Below are positions 8,258-16,853 of a DNA stretch of 64,000 nt, one piece after another. The notes below the pieces were generated by a model. It ran no database searches. It was not told the DNA's origin and saw only the letters and a program-made list of their open reading frames with translations. Origin of the DNA: Candidatus Enterococcus ferrettii. GTDB lineage: Bacteria; Bacillota; Bacilli; Lactobacillales; Enterococcaceae. Location of the stretch: contig NZ_JAFREL010000016.1 of NCBI RefSeq assembly GCF_017377655.1, forward strand, positions 229,766 through 293,765, in the 5' to 3' direction. The position numbers and the translations under genes are program-made. Every line of letters starts with the position of its first letter. Positions within the stretch are counted from its first letter, which is position 1.

Positions 8258-8731
8258 CTAATCAATCGGTCCAAAATTGGCCTTAATAATATTGATAATC
8301 TCTTTTTTCTGCTCTACACTCATTAATGCACTTACCGCTTCTGTATTGCACAATAACCCCATCAGATTTTGTAGTGCCGTTACCTGCTGCCCATCTTTCA
8401 AAACTCCTAACATAAAAATCAGTTCGGCGTTAATCGCCCCTTCGGCAATGCCCATTGGCTCAAAGGAGATACTGTTTTTAGGCCGAATCACTGCAATGAA
8501 AGGTTTTTTCAAATTCTCCGGATCAGTGTGAGGGATCGCTACTCCCACTGTGCTGGTCTGTAATCCGGTCGGGTACTCCTTTTCCCGCAAAGTAATGTTG
8601 TCATAATAGCTTTCCTTTACGTAGCCTGCCTGCTCCATGTAGGCTGCAAACCATTTAAAAAGATCTGTTTTGCAAGATATTTCCGGCTCTAAAAACACCA
8701 AATTTTCATCAAATAACTCTATTCCTGCCAT
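8258..8731 (-). CDS. gatA: PTS galactitol-family EIIA
   Basis: A 157-residue EIIA of the fructose/mannitol/galactitol superfamily. The phosphohistidine is in TVGVAIPHTDPENL, around residue 62, and GLQTSTVGVAIPHTD is a typical GatA context. I choose ATG 8731, preceded by AGAGGTGA, over ATG 8752, which overlaps the stop of the regulator gene. Together with the adjacent EIIB and EIIC it completes a galactitol-class PTS. It may also phosphorylate the PRD regulator encoded upstream. Confidence 0.88.
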   Translation of the reverse strand: MAGIELFDENLVFLEPEISCKTDLFKWFAAYMEQAGYVKESYYDNITLREKEYPTGLQTSTVGVAIPHTDPENLKKPFIAVIRPKNSISFEPMGIAEGAINAELIFMLGVLKDGQQVTALQNLMGLLCNTEAVSALMSVEQKKEIINIIKANFGPID

Positions 8732-8744
8732 ATCTTCACCTCTT

Positions 8745-10763
8745 CTATTCATTGATTAGCTCAAAAGAAGATTTCAACAAATCATAAAAAGCCTCAATAG
8801 TTGAAATTTCTTCAATTTGACGAATATTTTTCTCCTGCAATAAGGCATCATTAATCTTTAGCAGCCATTCCACATGCTCATTTTGCTTTGAAGGTGCCAG
8901 AGCGATCATCATTTTTAATTCTCGTTCACCAGCAAATTTCACCTTATTTTTTACCAAGACCAATTGATAATCTGGCTTAAACACATCATTTTCCGGCTTC
9001 GCATGAGGTAAAAAACAATCCTTGGCAATCATCATGAAAGGGTAGTCCTCTTCAAACAGCTGTAAAGTTCGCCCTACATATCTTTGATTGACACTGCCTC
9101 TTTCAAGCAGTTTTCCAAAGGCAAACTGGAAAACCTCTTGCCAGGAATCGGCTTCAATCATAGAAAATTGCTCAATTTTTAATTCAAAGGGATTACACTC
9201 CTCATCCGTATTCCCCGTATCCTTTTGGTAAAACTGCTCAATTCGTTTAACTGCATTGGCCTTGTTACCGTCTGGAAAAAGATCATCTAATAAGCCGTAC
9301 AACTCCTTGGTTTTCTTTTTGATGTCCTGATTGATCGCTATTTCTACCTGCTGCTGAATTTTCTGCTTGGCTTGCTTGTCTAAAACTGAAGGAATAACAA
9401 AGGTTGTAATCTCCGTATCGATCGGAATGGTTGTGAAAATGAAATCTGGCAAAACCTCTGCATGGGAAATTTCATCCACTGCGTAAGTTCCTGCAAAAGC
9501 AATGTTAGGGAAAAGCTCCTTCAAATTCTCCTGCAGCAGCTTAGAAATCGACATGCCGCTTCGACACAAAACCAATGCCGTAAAAGGCTTAAAGGATTGA
9601 TCTTGAACAATTTCCTTCATGGAGCTGATAACGATCATGGCGATAAAGGCCTTCTCTTCATTTGAGAAATGACAGCTGATTTTCTTCTCAATCATGGAAA
9701 TCCCCTCACTGATCTTCATATACAGTGCACTGTACTCCTCCATAATTACTCTAGTCAGCGGATTACGAATATTTACACTCAACAAACTACGAAAAATCGC
9801 CGGCTTCAAATGCAATGCCAGTTTTTCCTTCAAGGTTGCCGGATCCTTGAAATGCATCAGACAACCATTTTCCAGAAAATAAACAAACTCATTAATCGCT
9901 GATTCAACCTCACCGCTACCATAAAGCTCATCATTGATCTGTAAAAAAGTAGAGGACAAAATTTGAAGAATCATATACAGCTTGTCATTTTCATTTAAAT
10001 TAGGCATGCCTCGAAAAACATTCCGATAAGTCGGATACTCGCTGGTGTTAACAATATCGTATTTTTCAAATGGAAAATGCCACTTTATGCGCTGCTGCTG
10101 AGCTCGTTTAATCAACGTACTTAGCAGAATCGGCAATTCCTCCAGACTTTCTTCAGTAAAAGTCATTTTGACCTGTGATTGAATTTTCAGGAGTCGATTC
10201 TTTAATAGCACAATTTCACTATTACTGGTATAACCTGTCTCCAATAACAGATAGCGGCTAAAGGATTTACGCAATAAGCCTCGCAGCGAATTAACAATTT
10301 CATTACGAATCGAAAACTCCGGTCCTTCAATCGTATAACCAATTTTGCGCGAATAGTTGATCAAGATCCCTTGAGTCGTTAACGCCTCCCGCAGCCGTTT
10401 TACATCAGTTAAGGCAGTGTTCTTGCTCACCAAAAGTTGATCCGCCAGCTCCTGCAAATTAAGGTCCAGTTCACTCAAAGCCATATGCAAAAACAACAAT
10501 TGCTGCCGATTCTCTGCATCGTAATAGGGCAGAATTTTGATATTATGCTTTTTCAAATATTTGTAACAAATGTTGCGATCCTGATCAGAAACATAGATTT
10601 TCCGTTCATCCAACTTTAGTTTGGCCTGCAATACCGTATTGATTTCCTCAACATCGTTTTTCAATGTGCATCGTGAGATAACCTGACGACTTAACAAGTC
10701 CTTGACTGAAATTTTGGACTGCTGAACACATTCTTGAATAATCTGAATTTGTGAACTCTTCAT
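8745..10763 (-). CDS. PRD-containing transcriptional activator with EIIB- and EIIA-like domains
   Basis: A 672-residue MtlR/LicR-type regulator. In order: an N-terminal HTH (residues 1-60), a second HTH with LADQLLVSKNTALTDVKRL (about 100-125), PRD1 (about 190-300), PRD2 with HLKPAIFRSLL (about 310-410), an EIIB-gat-like domain with ALVLCRSGMSISKLLQENL (about 420-500) and a C-terminal EIIA-like domain with FLPHAKPENDV (about 600). PTS phosphorylation of such domains ties activity to substrate transport. It is the first gene of the galactitol-type operon, and EIIA starts within a few bases of its end, so it probably activates its own operon. A 13-bp inverted repeat lies about 57-105 bp upstream of its start. 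Confidence 0.9.
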   Translation of the reverse strand: MKSSQIQIIQECVQQSKISVKDLLSRQVISRCTLKNDVEEINTVLQAKLKLDERKIYVSDQDRNICYKYLKKHNIKILPYYDAENRQQLLFLHMALSELDLNLQELADQLLVSKNTALTDVKRLREALTTQGILINYSRKIGYTIEGPEFSIRNEIVNSLRGLLRKSFSRYLLLETGYTSNSEIVLLKNRLLKIQSQVKMTFTEESLEELPILLSTLIKRAQQQRIKWHFPFEKYDIVNTSEYPTYRNVFRGMPNLNENDKLYMILQILSSTFLQINDELYGSGEVESAINEFVYFLENGCLMHFKDPATLKEKLALHLKPAIFRSLLSVNIRNPLTRVIMEEYSALYMKISEGISMIEKKISCHFSNEEKAFIAMIVISSMKEIVQDQSFKPFTALVLCRSGMSISKLLQENLKELFPNIAFAGTYAVDEISHAEVLPDFIFTTIPIDTEITTFVIPSVLDKQAKQKIQQQVEIAINQDIKKKTKELYGLLDDLFPDGNKANAVKRIEQFYQKDTGNTDEECNPFELKIEQFSMIEADSWQEVFQFAFGKLLERGSVNQRYVGRTLQLFEEDYPFMMIAKDCFLPHAKPENDVFKPDYQLVLVKNKVKFAGERELKMMIALAPSKQNEHVEWLLKINDALLQEKNIRQIEEISTIEAFYDLLKSSFELINE

Positions 10764-10819
10764 TTTTAAGCACCTCTTACACTAATTATCTTAACTGAAA
10801 AAAAAGGCCGTTTTTGAGA

Positions 10820-10867
10820 GTTCATCACAATATGAAAACGCTCTATTTTCTAAATTGTGATGAACTA
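10820..10867. promoter_or_regulatory. Perfect 13-bp inverted repeat in the promoter region of the PRD regulator
   Basis: Arms AGTTCATCACAAT (10820-10832) and ATTGTGATGAACT (10855-10867) are exact reverse complements with a 22-bp centre. The centre holds TGAAAACGCTCTAT, a partial cre match. There is no T run, so it is more likely an operator for the dimeric regulator than a terminator. This is inference. Confidence 0.6.
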
Positions 10868-11037
10868 CTTTTCTGCTAAAATCACCCCTTTCATTAAAAA
10901 TTAACCGAAACACCTCGTAAAATAAGCTAGCAGTCTCTATGTTAAACTACGGAAGGTGATTGAAAAAATTTCCAGTCGTTTGAGTCATTTTCCTTTTTAA
11001 ATAGCAGGCAATACACTGATCTAAAGCTTTTGTGCAC
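10868..11037. other. Non-coding spacer upstream of the galactitol-type operon
   Basis: Together with 10764-10819 this fills the gap between the PRD regulator and the ABC-importer operon. I see no open reading frame with a ribosome binding site; only AT-rich sequence before two terminator-like hairpins. Confidence 0.4.
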
Positions 11038-11070
11038 AAAAAGCCCTCTAAAACTTCAATGTTTTAGAGG
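11038..11070 (-). terminator. Second terminator-like hairpin downstream of the ABC-importer operon
   Basis: A perfect 10-bp stem (CCTCTAAAAC/GTTTTAGAGG) with a six-base loop; on the minus strand it is followed by GGC and five T. It lies about 75 bp beyond the first terminator, so it acts as a back-up or ends a short independent transcript. Confidence 0.65.
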
Positions 11071-11142
11071 ACTCGCTTTATTCTAGAATGGAGATTCACG
11101 AGAAGCAATGGTTCATTTTGATACAAAAAGTCTAATTAAATC

Positions 11143-11174
11143 AAAAAAACTTGACTGGTTGTCAACCAATCAAG
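11143..11174 (-). terminator. Rho-independent terminator of the ABC-importer operon
   Basis: An 11-bp stem (CTTGATTGGTT/AACCAGTCAAG on the minus strand, one wobble) and seven T, only 14 bp after the stop of the last permease gene. Confidence 0.85.
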
Positions 11175-11187
11175 TCTAATTTGAAAA

Positions 11188-12012
11188 TTATTTCACTGAG
11201 CCGCTAGTCATCCCTGAGATGATATTTTTCTGGAAGATCAAGTAAACAATCAAAATCACGATAATTCCAATCACATAGGAGGCAAATGACGGACCGTAAT
11301 CACTGAAGTATTGCCCTTGGTAATTGTATTGGAATAATGGTAACGTCCAGCTTGACGAATCCTTATTCAAAATCAGCAATGGCAGCAAGAAGTCATTCCA
11401 AACCCACAACGCATTAATGATCAAGGTCGTGGCATGCATCGGTTTCATTAAAGGAAAAGCAATTTGGAAATACATTCTAAACTTGCCGCAACCGTCAATT
11501 TCCGCGGCTTCATCTAATTCTACCGGAATCGCGGTTTTGATGTAACCTACATACAGGAACAAGGTTTGTGGAACAGCATAGGCTAAGTACAGAATAATCA
11601 AACCGGCGATATTAGATAATCCCAATTTAGTCATCATTGAGGTAATCGGAATCATAATTACCTGAAAGGGAACAAAAATTCCTAAAATCAAAAAAGAATA
11701 CATAAGAGCAAAAGCTTTTTTGCGGCTGATATTTCTGGCAATCGAGAAGGCTGCCATAGGAACAAATAAAGTAATTAAGCAAATGGCTACCACAGAAATC
11801 AGCGCTGAATTGAAGAAATATTGACCTATCCCATCAGCAATAAGTCGTTGATAATTCTCTGTAGTGAATGGATTAGGAAAACCGAAAAAGTTTCCGGTAA
11901 TTTGATTCGTTTCTTTAAAGGAACTTAGCAGGGTCAAAAACAGCGGAACAAATATTAGGACGAACCCAATAATGAGTATCACATAATGACCAATGGAACC
12001 TTTTCTTTTCAT
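11188..12012 (-). CDS. Sugar ABC transporter permease (MalG/MsmG family)
   Basis: A 274-residue inner-membrane permease with six predicted helices, starting MKRKGSIGHYVILIIGFVLI. The EAA loop with the sequence ELDEAAEIDGCGKFRMYFQI (about residues 183-202) is the docking site for the ATPase. Family members form a heterodimer with a MalF-type partner, here encoded 12 bp upstream. No ATPase gene lies in this operon; the MsmK-type ATPase at 23423-24532 is the obvious candidate. Likely substrates are alpha-galactosides or similar oligosaccharides, judging from the linked alpha-galactosidase. Confidence 0.88.
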   Translation of the reverse strand: MKRKGSIGHYVILIIGFVLIFVPLFLTLLSSFKETNQITGNFFGFPNPFTTENYQRLIADGIGQYFFNSALISVVAICLITLFVPMAAFSIARNISRKKAFALMYSFLILGIFVPFQVIMIPITSMMTKLGLSNIAGLIILYLAYAVPQTLFLYVGYIKTAIPVELDEAAEIDGCGKFRMYFQIAFPLMKPMHATTLIINALWVWNDFLLPLLILNKDSSSWTLPLFQYNYQGQYFSDYGPSFASYVIGIIVILIVYLIFQKNIISGMTSGSVK

Positions 12013-12024
12013 GGGAATTCCTCC

Positions 12025-12897
12025 TTATATTTCGAATCGTTTGGATAAACGAATTTGCATTATCGAAATAATCGCAATTGCCACGAACAATACAATCGCA
12101 ATCGCATTGGCATAACCATACTGATTATTTTTGAAGGCATAATTGTAGACTAACAAGCCTAAAGTGGTTGTTGAATCACTAGGTCCACCGCCAGTCAATG
12201 CGTAGATCAAATCAAATGCAGTTAATCCACCCTTTAGTGCCATGATGAAAACCATACTTAAGGAAGGCAGCAAATAGGGCAATTCAATGTTTGTAAAAAT
12301 CTGCAAATTGCTGGCCCCATCAATTGATGCCGCCTCAATAATTTCTTCTGGAATACTCTGCAGGCCAGCCAGAAAAATCACAATAGGCATGGCCACACCT
12401 TGCCACAGTGCCACAAACAGTACACCCCAGAAAACTGTTTCCTCATTGGCAATCAGGTTTTGCTGCAAAAATTTAATCCCAAACGCTTCCCCTAGCTGAG
12501 GAATCCCGTAATTAAACACTTGCTTGAAGATCAAGCCGAGAGTTACCGTACTAAGAACCGCCGGGAAGAAGTAGGCTGTTCGAAAAAAACCTACTCCTTT
12601 CATTTTTCGGTTCAAAAATCTGGCTATCGCAATTCCTAGAACAACTTCCCCGACAATTAAGCCAATTGTGAAGATGATGGTGAAGCTAATTGATTTCATA
12701 AATTTCTCATCTGAAAGAATCGCCTGAAAATTCGCGAAACCAACCATATTATAGTTAGACGTTAATCCAGTCCAATCAGTAAAACTATAAAAGAAACCTT
12801 GCAGCATCGGAACATAAAAGAATACTATTTGCAGAAGTACAGGAACAATAACGAATAGGTACGCCCAGCTTTTATTAAAAAATCCTTTTCTTTGCAT
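12025..12897 (-). CDS. Sugar ABC transporter permease (MalF/MsmF family)
   Basis: A 290-residue permease starting MQRKGFFNKSWAYLFVIVPV, with six hydrophobic segments and an EAA loop reading IPEEIIEAASIDGASNLQIF (about residues 180-200). It pairs with the MalG-type protein encoded directly downstream and receives substrate from the lipoprotein encoded upstream. A GGGAGG ribosome binding site precedes ATG 12897. The N-terminal part is short, lacking the large periplasmic loop of enterobacterial MalF, as usual in Gram-positive bacteria. Confidence 0.88.
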   Translation of the reverse strand: MQRKGFFNKSWAYLFVIVPVLLQIVFFYVPMLQGFFYSFTDWTGLTSNYNMVGFANFQAILSDEKFMKSISFTIIFTIGLIVGEVVLGIAIARFLNRKMKGVGFFRTAYFFPAVLSTVTLGLIFKQVFNYGIPQLGEAFGIKFLQQNLIANEETVFWGVLFVALWQGVAMPIVIFLAGLQSIPEEIIEAASIDGASNLQIFTNIELPYLLPSLSMVFIMALKGGLTAFDLIYALTGGGPSDSTTTLGLLVYNYAFKNNQYGYANAIAIVLFVAIAIISIMQIRLSKRFEI

Positions 12898-12914
12898 GTT
12901 CGTTTCCTCCCTGA

Positions 12915-14165
12915 TTATTTCATCGTATCGAAGAAATTATTTAGATTGGATGCCAGCTTATCTTTATCTCCGCTGTTTACATATTCAACAGTCATATGAT
13001 GGAAGGTTTCTTCTGAAGTCCATTCCTTCTGCAACCAAACAATTTGCTGATCAGTAAACACATACTGATTGACACCTTCCATTTCAGGGAATTTACCTTC
13101 TGTATCCACAGAGGTTACCGAAGTTGGTGCTCCATTTACGTCATAGTATTTTTGCATTGCTTCTTTAGAAGTCATGTACTCTACAAACTTTTCAGCTGTT
13201 TCTTTATTCTCTGAGCTTTCAGCTATCGATAAGGCTAAATCAGCCGCTCCAACCGTCAACTCTTCTCCTTCATTTTGTCCAGGATAAGCAAACATTCCTA
13301 TTTCAAACTCAGGCGACTGATTTTGAACTGCCGGCAATGCCCAAATTCCGTTAGGGAAAATTAACGCATCTCCCTTAGCAAATGCGGCAACCGCATCATC
13401 ATATGTCGCACCAGAAGCATTTTTTTGCCCGTTGTCTCGTAGTAAATCAAGCTCTTTTGTGACATTTTTGAAATCTGCATTGGAAGTTTTGATTGCTCCC
13501 TTAGGACTGTGTACCAATGCATTGTTGGCACCATCAAAACCACCATCCGTAGTTGCCCAAGCCAATTGATGATAACCGTTTAACGTCCAAGCATCTGTTT
13601 GAGTTAACGATAAAGCAAAAGGTGTTTCCTTTTTCTCTTTGATATCAGCAACCAGCTCTTCAAACTCGGCCCAAGTTTTTGGTGTTTCTAAGCCTAATTC
13701 TTCAAATTTATCTTTATTGTAAAAGAAACCCCAAGCATTGCTGGTTAATGGTACCGAGTAAATTTTATCATTAATCGCGTAGGTTTCAGCAGCTCCTTCT
13801 TTCAAATTCTTCAAGTAATCGTTTTCAGTTAAATCCTTAAAAACGCCATCTTTTGCCCATTCCTGAAAATCATTGTTTTGAGGATAAACGTTGATAACAT
13901 CTGGAGCGTCATCACTAGATATACGCGTTTTCAGTACGGTTGCTCCATCAGGTACATTGGTAAAGTTTACCTTGATGTCTGGATTTTCCTTTTCAAAGTC
14001 TTTAATGATTTCATCTAAAGTACTTTGCATTTCCTTTTTTTGATTATAAAACTCAATCTCTGTTTTCCCACTAGAACTAGATCCTCCGCCATTCCCGCAA
14101 GCGCTTAACATTACACCAGTACTAATCAAAGCCAAACCACTTACAATCACTTTTTTCATATCCAT
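12915..14165 (-). CDS. Sugar ABC transporter substrate-binding lipoprotein
   Basis: A 416-residue extracellular solute-binding protein (family 1). The signal peptide ends in the lipobox LSAC, with the lipid-attached Cys near residue 23 followed by a glycine/serine linker. The mature part begins with a typical IEFYNQKKEMQSTLDEIIKD segment and has the family motif VDYM-like region EKFVEYMTSKEAM near the C-terminus. It captures oligosaccharide outside the cell for the two permeases encoded downstream. It is the first gene of the operon, driven by the strong promoter at 14223-14251. The start ATG 14165 has AAAGG ten bases upstream. The exact sugar is not readable; raffinose, melibiose or related alpha-galactosides are suggested by the neighbourhood. 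Confidence 0.88.
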   Translation of the reverse strand: MDMKKVIVSGLALISTGVMLSACGNGGGSSSSGKTEIEFYNQKKEMQSTLDEIIKDFEKENPDIKVNFTNVPDGATVLKTRISSDDAPDVINVYPQNNDFQEWAKDGVFKDLTENDYLKNLKEGAAETYAINDKIYSVPLTSNAWGFFYNKDKFEELGLETPKTWAEFEELVADIKEKKETPFALSLTQTDAWTLNGYHQLAWATTDGGFDGANNALVHSPKGAIKTSNADFKNVTKELDLLRDNGQKNASGATYDDAVAAFAKGDALIFPNGIWALPAVQNQSPEFEIGMFAYPGQNEGEELTVGAADLALSIAESSENKETAEKFVEYMTSKEAMQKYYDVNGAPTSVTSVDTEGKFPEMEGVNQYVFTDQQIVWLQKEWTSEETFHHMTVEYVNSGDKDKLASNLNNFFDTMK

Positions 14166-14222
14166 TACTAAACAACCTTTCTTTTTTCATTATTGTTTTG
14201 TCGATTGTTTTCTTGTGTTTTT

Positions 14223-14251
14223 AGATTAACGTTTATCAGGCAAAAAGTCAA
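14223..14251 (-). promoter_or_regulatory. Promoter with LacI-type operator for the ABC-importer operon
   Basis: Minus strand: -35 TTGACT (14246-14251), 17-bp spacer, -10 TAATCT (14223-14228). The spacer ends in a near-palindrome GATAAACGTTAATC that overlaps the -10, the arrangement expected for a LacI-family repressor. A close copy stands before the aldo/keto reductase gene. Confidence 0.75.
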
Positions 14252-14426
14252 TGTTTTTTTTACTTCGTTTTCTAAAAAGCTTTAACATCGCTATTTTATA
14301 GGCATTTAAATCCTATAAAACGCTTCATAAGATTTTTACCCCTGTCGGTAAACAAGCATAAGAAATAATGAAATTATAAAGGACTTCGTTAGCAATAAGT
14401 AAACAGCAGTAAACACTAACCTGCGC
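14252..14426. other. Spacer between the ABC-importer promoter and the first LacI gene
   Basis: No reading frame. Contains two TAAAC-type half sites (around 14398-14415) similar to the GTTTAGTAAAC operator seen before the alpha-galactosidase; significance unclear. Confidence 0.3.
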
Positions 14427-14454
14427 AAAAAAAGCCTAGAAAAGATTTCTAGAC
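14427..14454 (-). terminator. Terminator after the first LacI gene
   Basis: Minus strand stem CTAGAAA/TTTCTAG extended by a G-C pair, followed by seven T, 23 bp after the LacI stop codon. Confidence 0.75.
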
Positions 14455-14476
14455 TAAATTTAGTATGTTCATTATT

Positions 14477-15499
14477 TTAGTTACGTACTTGTTCACTTTC
14501 TCGAACAATAATCGTCCCTGGTACATTAATCCGAACCGGAGCACAACGAACTCCTTCGATTTTTTCTGCCGCCATCCGTACACTAAGAGAACCAATTTCT
14601 TCAGTTTCAATATTGATAGTGCTCAAAGAGGGCATTAAGAATTCAGCAACCTCAATATTGTCATAGCTGACAATCGAAATGTCCTCAGGAATACGAATGT
14701 TTTTTTCTTGCAGCGCACGATAAACACCTACGGCCATCGGATCACTACCAACAACAATAGCTGTCGGCAGCTCTTTGTTCCGATACGCAGCTATGAATTC
14801 TTGTCCTAGGCGCATCCCTTCAATCGTCGTCCAATCGCCAACAAAAGCCGCTGAATATTCTCCCAGCTGTTGCCGTTTCATCCAGTTCAAATAGGTCAAA
14901 TGACGAATATCATCATATTTGATAATTTCACTACCATTGTTGCTGCGAATCCTTCTGAAACCGCCGATAAAGGCGATATTTCGATGCCCTTTTTGATATA
15001 TCCGATCCAGATGTGACTCAGTCGCTTCCTCTAAATCGGAATAGACGGTATCAAACTTTTTGGAGACCTTAGCATCATCAATAATAACAACATTCCTGTT
15101 TTTACTGTAAATTTCCTCCAGCAGGTGTTCTTCTACCTGTCCAATCACTAGCACAGCTCCCAGCTTGTCGATCCCCTCCAGCTTAGGATTTTGCGGTAAT
15201 CGATAGACATTTTCGATGCGTAGATGCGCTCGTTTCGCTTCCTTTTCCATACCAATGCGTATGTTGCGGAAATAAGGATCATCCCATTCATTGATTTTCG
15301 TAACTGAAGTAACAATTCCGATTGTTGCCACCACTCGCTTGGATCGTTCCTTTTTCTCATACCCGTAAAACTCCACTGCAGCCATGATTTTTTGACGTGT
15401 TTCTTTCGTGACTGTCAATGAAGCATCTGCGTTTAAAACCCGCGAAACAGTTCCGGGAGATACACCGGCTTTTTTCGCAACATCTCTAATCCCAACCAT
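14477..15499 (-). CDS. LacI-family transcriptional regulator (1)
   Basis: A 340-residue LacI/GalR repressor. The N-terminal HTH reads VGIRDVAKKAGVSPGTVSRV, followed by the hinge region and a periplasmic-binding-protein-like domain (about 60-335) with the conserved VGSDPMAVGVYRALQEKNIR segment near residue 255. It is about 35 bp downstream of the aldo/keto reductase gene and in the same direction, so it probably shares that promoter. It closely resembles the second LacI at 16854-17882 in layout and motifs. Probable targets are the repeated promoters at 14223-14251 and 16714-16742. Confidence 0.9.
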   Translation of the reverse strand: MVGIRDVAKKAGVSPGTVSRVLNADASLTVTKETRQKIMAAVEFYGYEKKERSKRVVATIGIVTSVTKINEWDDPYFRNIRIGMEKEAKRAHLRIENVYRLPQNPKLEGIDKLGAVLVIGQVEEHLLEEIYSKNRNVVIIDDAKVSKKFDTVYSDLEEATESHLDRIYQKGHRNIAFIGGFRRIRSNNGSEIIKYDDIRHLTYLNWMKRQQLGEYSAAFVGDWTTIEGMRLGQEFIAAYRNKELPTAIVVGSDPMAVGVYRALQEKNIRIPEDISIVSYDNIEVAEFLMPSLSTINIETEEIGSLSVRMAAEKIEGVRCAPVRINVPGTIIVRESEQVRN

Positions 15500-15534
15500 T
15501 TTTTCTCCCCCTTTCCTGTCTTGCGAATTCTCTT

Positions 15535-16524
15535 TTAATCTTTCAATAGCTGTTCAATTGTTTGCAATTCTTGTTCCGTAAAGTTAACATTTCCTAAGCA
15601 TTTAACATTTGACTCTAATTGCTTCAAACTGCTAGCTCCCACGATGACACTAGCCACCGACTTTAAGCGCATATTCCACGCCAAAGCCATTTCTGCCAAA
15701 GTTTGACCTCGGCTCTCAGCCAATTCATTCAGCCTAGCTACCGAAGCCAATGTTTTCTCGACCTTTTCCTCGTTAAGGAAAGGACTGTCTGAACGGCTGG
15801 CCCGTGAATGTTCTGGAATTCCATGTAAATACTTATTGGTCAATAAACCTTGAGCAAGCGGACTGTAAACAATCGCACCAATCCCCTCGTTTTCTAACAC
15901 GTCCACCAATTCATCCTCAATCCATCGATCAAACATATTGTAGTTCGGCTGATGAATAATGAACGGCGTTCCTAACTGTTTGAAGATCTTCGAAATCTCC
16001 AATGTCCGCTGAGCATCATAATTGGACACTCCGATATAAAGAGCTTTCCCTTGATGAACCAACAGATCCAAAGCACGAGCTGTTTCTTCCAGCGGCGTTT
16101 CATAATCAGGTCTATGATGGTAGAAAATGTCAAAATACTCGACTCCTACCCGCTTCAAGCTTTGATCACAGCTGGCAATAATATTTTTCTTTGAACCCCA
16201 TTCACCATAAGGGCCTTCCCACATGTAATATCCTGCTTTAGACGAAATAATCAATTCGTCACGGTAAGCTCCAAGTTCTTCTTTCATCATTCGACCAAAA
16301 TTTATTTCGGCGGAACCAGCTGGGGGACCATAGTTGTTCGCCAAATCGAAATGTGTTATACCTAGATCAAAAGCTCCCAATACAATTTCCTTTTGATTCT
16401 GAAAATAGTCAGTGTCCCCAAAATTATGCCACAATCCTAACGACAATGCCGGCAATTTAAGCCCTGAATTTCCTACACGATTATACTGCATTTGCATATA
16501 TCTTTCGCTGTTTGCTTGATACAT
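15535..16524 (-). CDS. Aldo/keto reductase (YghZ/Kv-beta-type)
   Basis: A 329-residue NADPH-dependent oxidoreductase with a TIM-barrel fold. The N-terminus (MYQANSERYMQMQYNRVGNS) and LSLGLWHNFG match the YghZ group. Catalytic residues are visible: Asp in FDLANNYGPP, Lys in ISSKAGYYMWEGP and His in IFYHHRPD; a cofactor-binding VIVGASSLKQLESN segment lies near the C-terminus. The start ATG 16524 has GGAG eight bases upstream; the GTG nine bases earlier is too close to it. Relatives reduce glyceraldehyde phosphate, methylglyoxal or 3-keto sugars. It heads the unit that also contains the LacI gene. Confidence 0.88.
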   Translation of the reverse strand: MYQANSERYMQMQYNRVGNSGLKLPALSLGLWHNFGDTDYFQNQKEIVLGAFDLGITHFDLANNYGPPAGSAEINFGRMMKEELGAYRDELIISSKAGYYMWEGPYGEWGSKKNIIASCDQSLKRVGVEYFDIFYHHRPDYETPLEETARALDLLVHQGKALYIGVSNYDAQRTLEISKIFKQLGTPFIIHQPNYNMFDRWIEDELVDVLENEGIGAIVYSPLAQGLLTNKYLHGIPEHSRASRSDSPFLNEEKVEKTLASVARLNELAESRGQTLAEMALAWNMRLKSVASVIVGASSLKQLESNVKCLGNVNFTEQELQTIEQLLKD

Positions 16525-16713
16525 TTCATCCACTCCATTATTTTTTCTGCCTTTACACTGCTTAGTCTCTCCAACAAGAAAACACCTAATCCATACTAAA
16601 CTAAAGTAATCGGTTTCAATTCAAGAAAAAGCTAAAATCCTTAATCAATGAACATACAAAAAATGATTACACCTTTTTACCATAATGTTTATCCAAGTGT
16701 TTTCCACTTTTTA
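16525..16713. other. 5' leader of the aldo/keto reductase gene
   Basis: About 190 bp between the -10 box and the start codon without a reading frame or recognisable riboswitch; AT rich. Confidence 0.3.
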
Positions 16714-16742
16714 AGATTATCGTTTATTGAGTAAAAAGTCAA
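16714..16742 (-). promoter_or_regulatory. Promoter with LacI-type operator for the aldo/keto reductase-LacI unit
   Basis: Minus strand: -35 TTGACT (16737-16742), 17-bp spacer, -10 TAATCT (16714-16719), with CAATAAACGATAATC across the -10. Layout and sequence are almost the same as the promoter at 14223-14251, including the run of T upstream of the -35. Confidence 0.75.
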
Positions 16743-16809
16743 CATTTTTTTAAATGTTTTCCTTTAAAACCCCGTCATTGCAAACAAAACAATTGGTAAT
16801 CTATTCATG

Positions 16810-16843
16810 AAAAAAAAGCAATTAAGTGTCCAAACTTAACTGC
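16810..16843 (-). terminator. Terminator after the second LacI gene
   Basis: Minus strand 10-bp stem GCAGTTAAGT/ACTTAATTGC with one wobble, then eight T. Confidence 0.8.
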
Positions 16844-16853
16844 CTAATAATAA

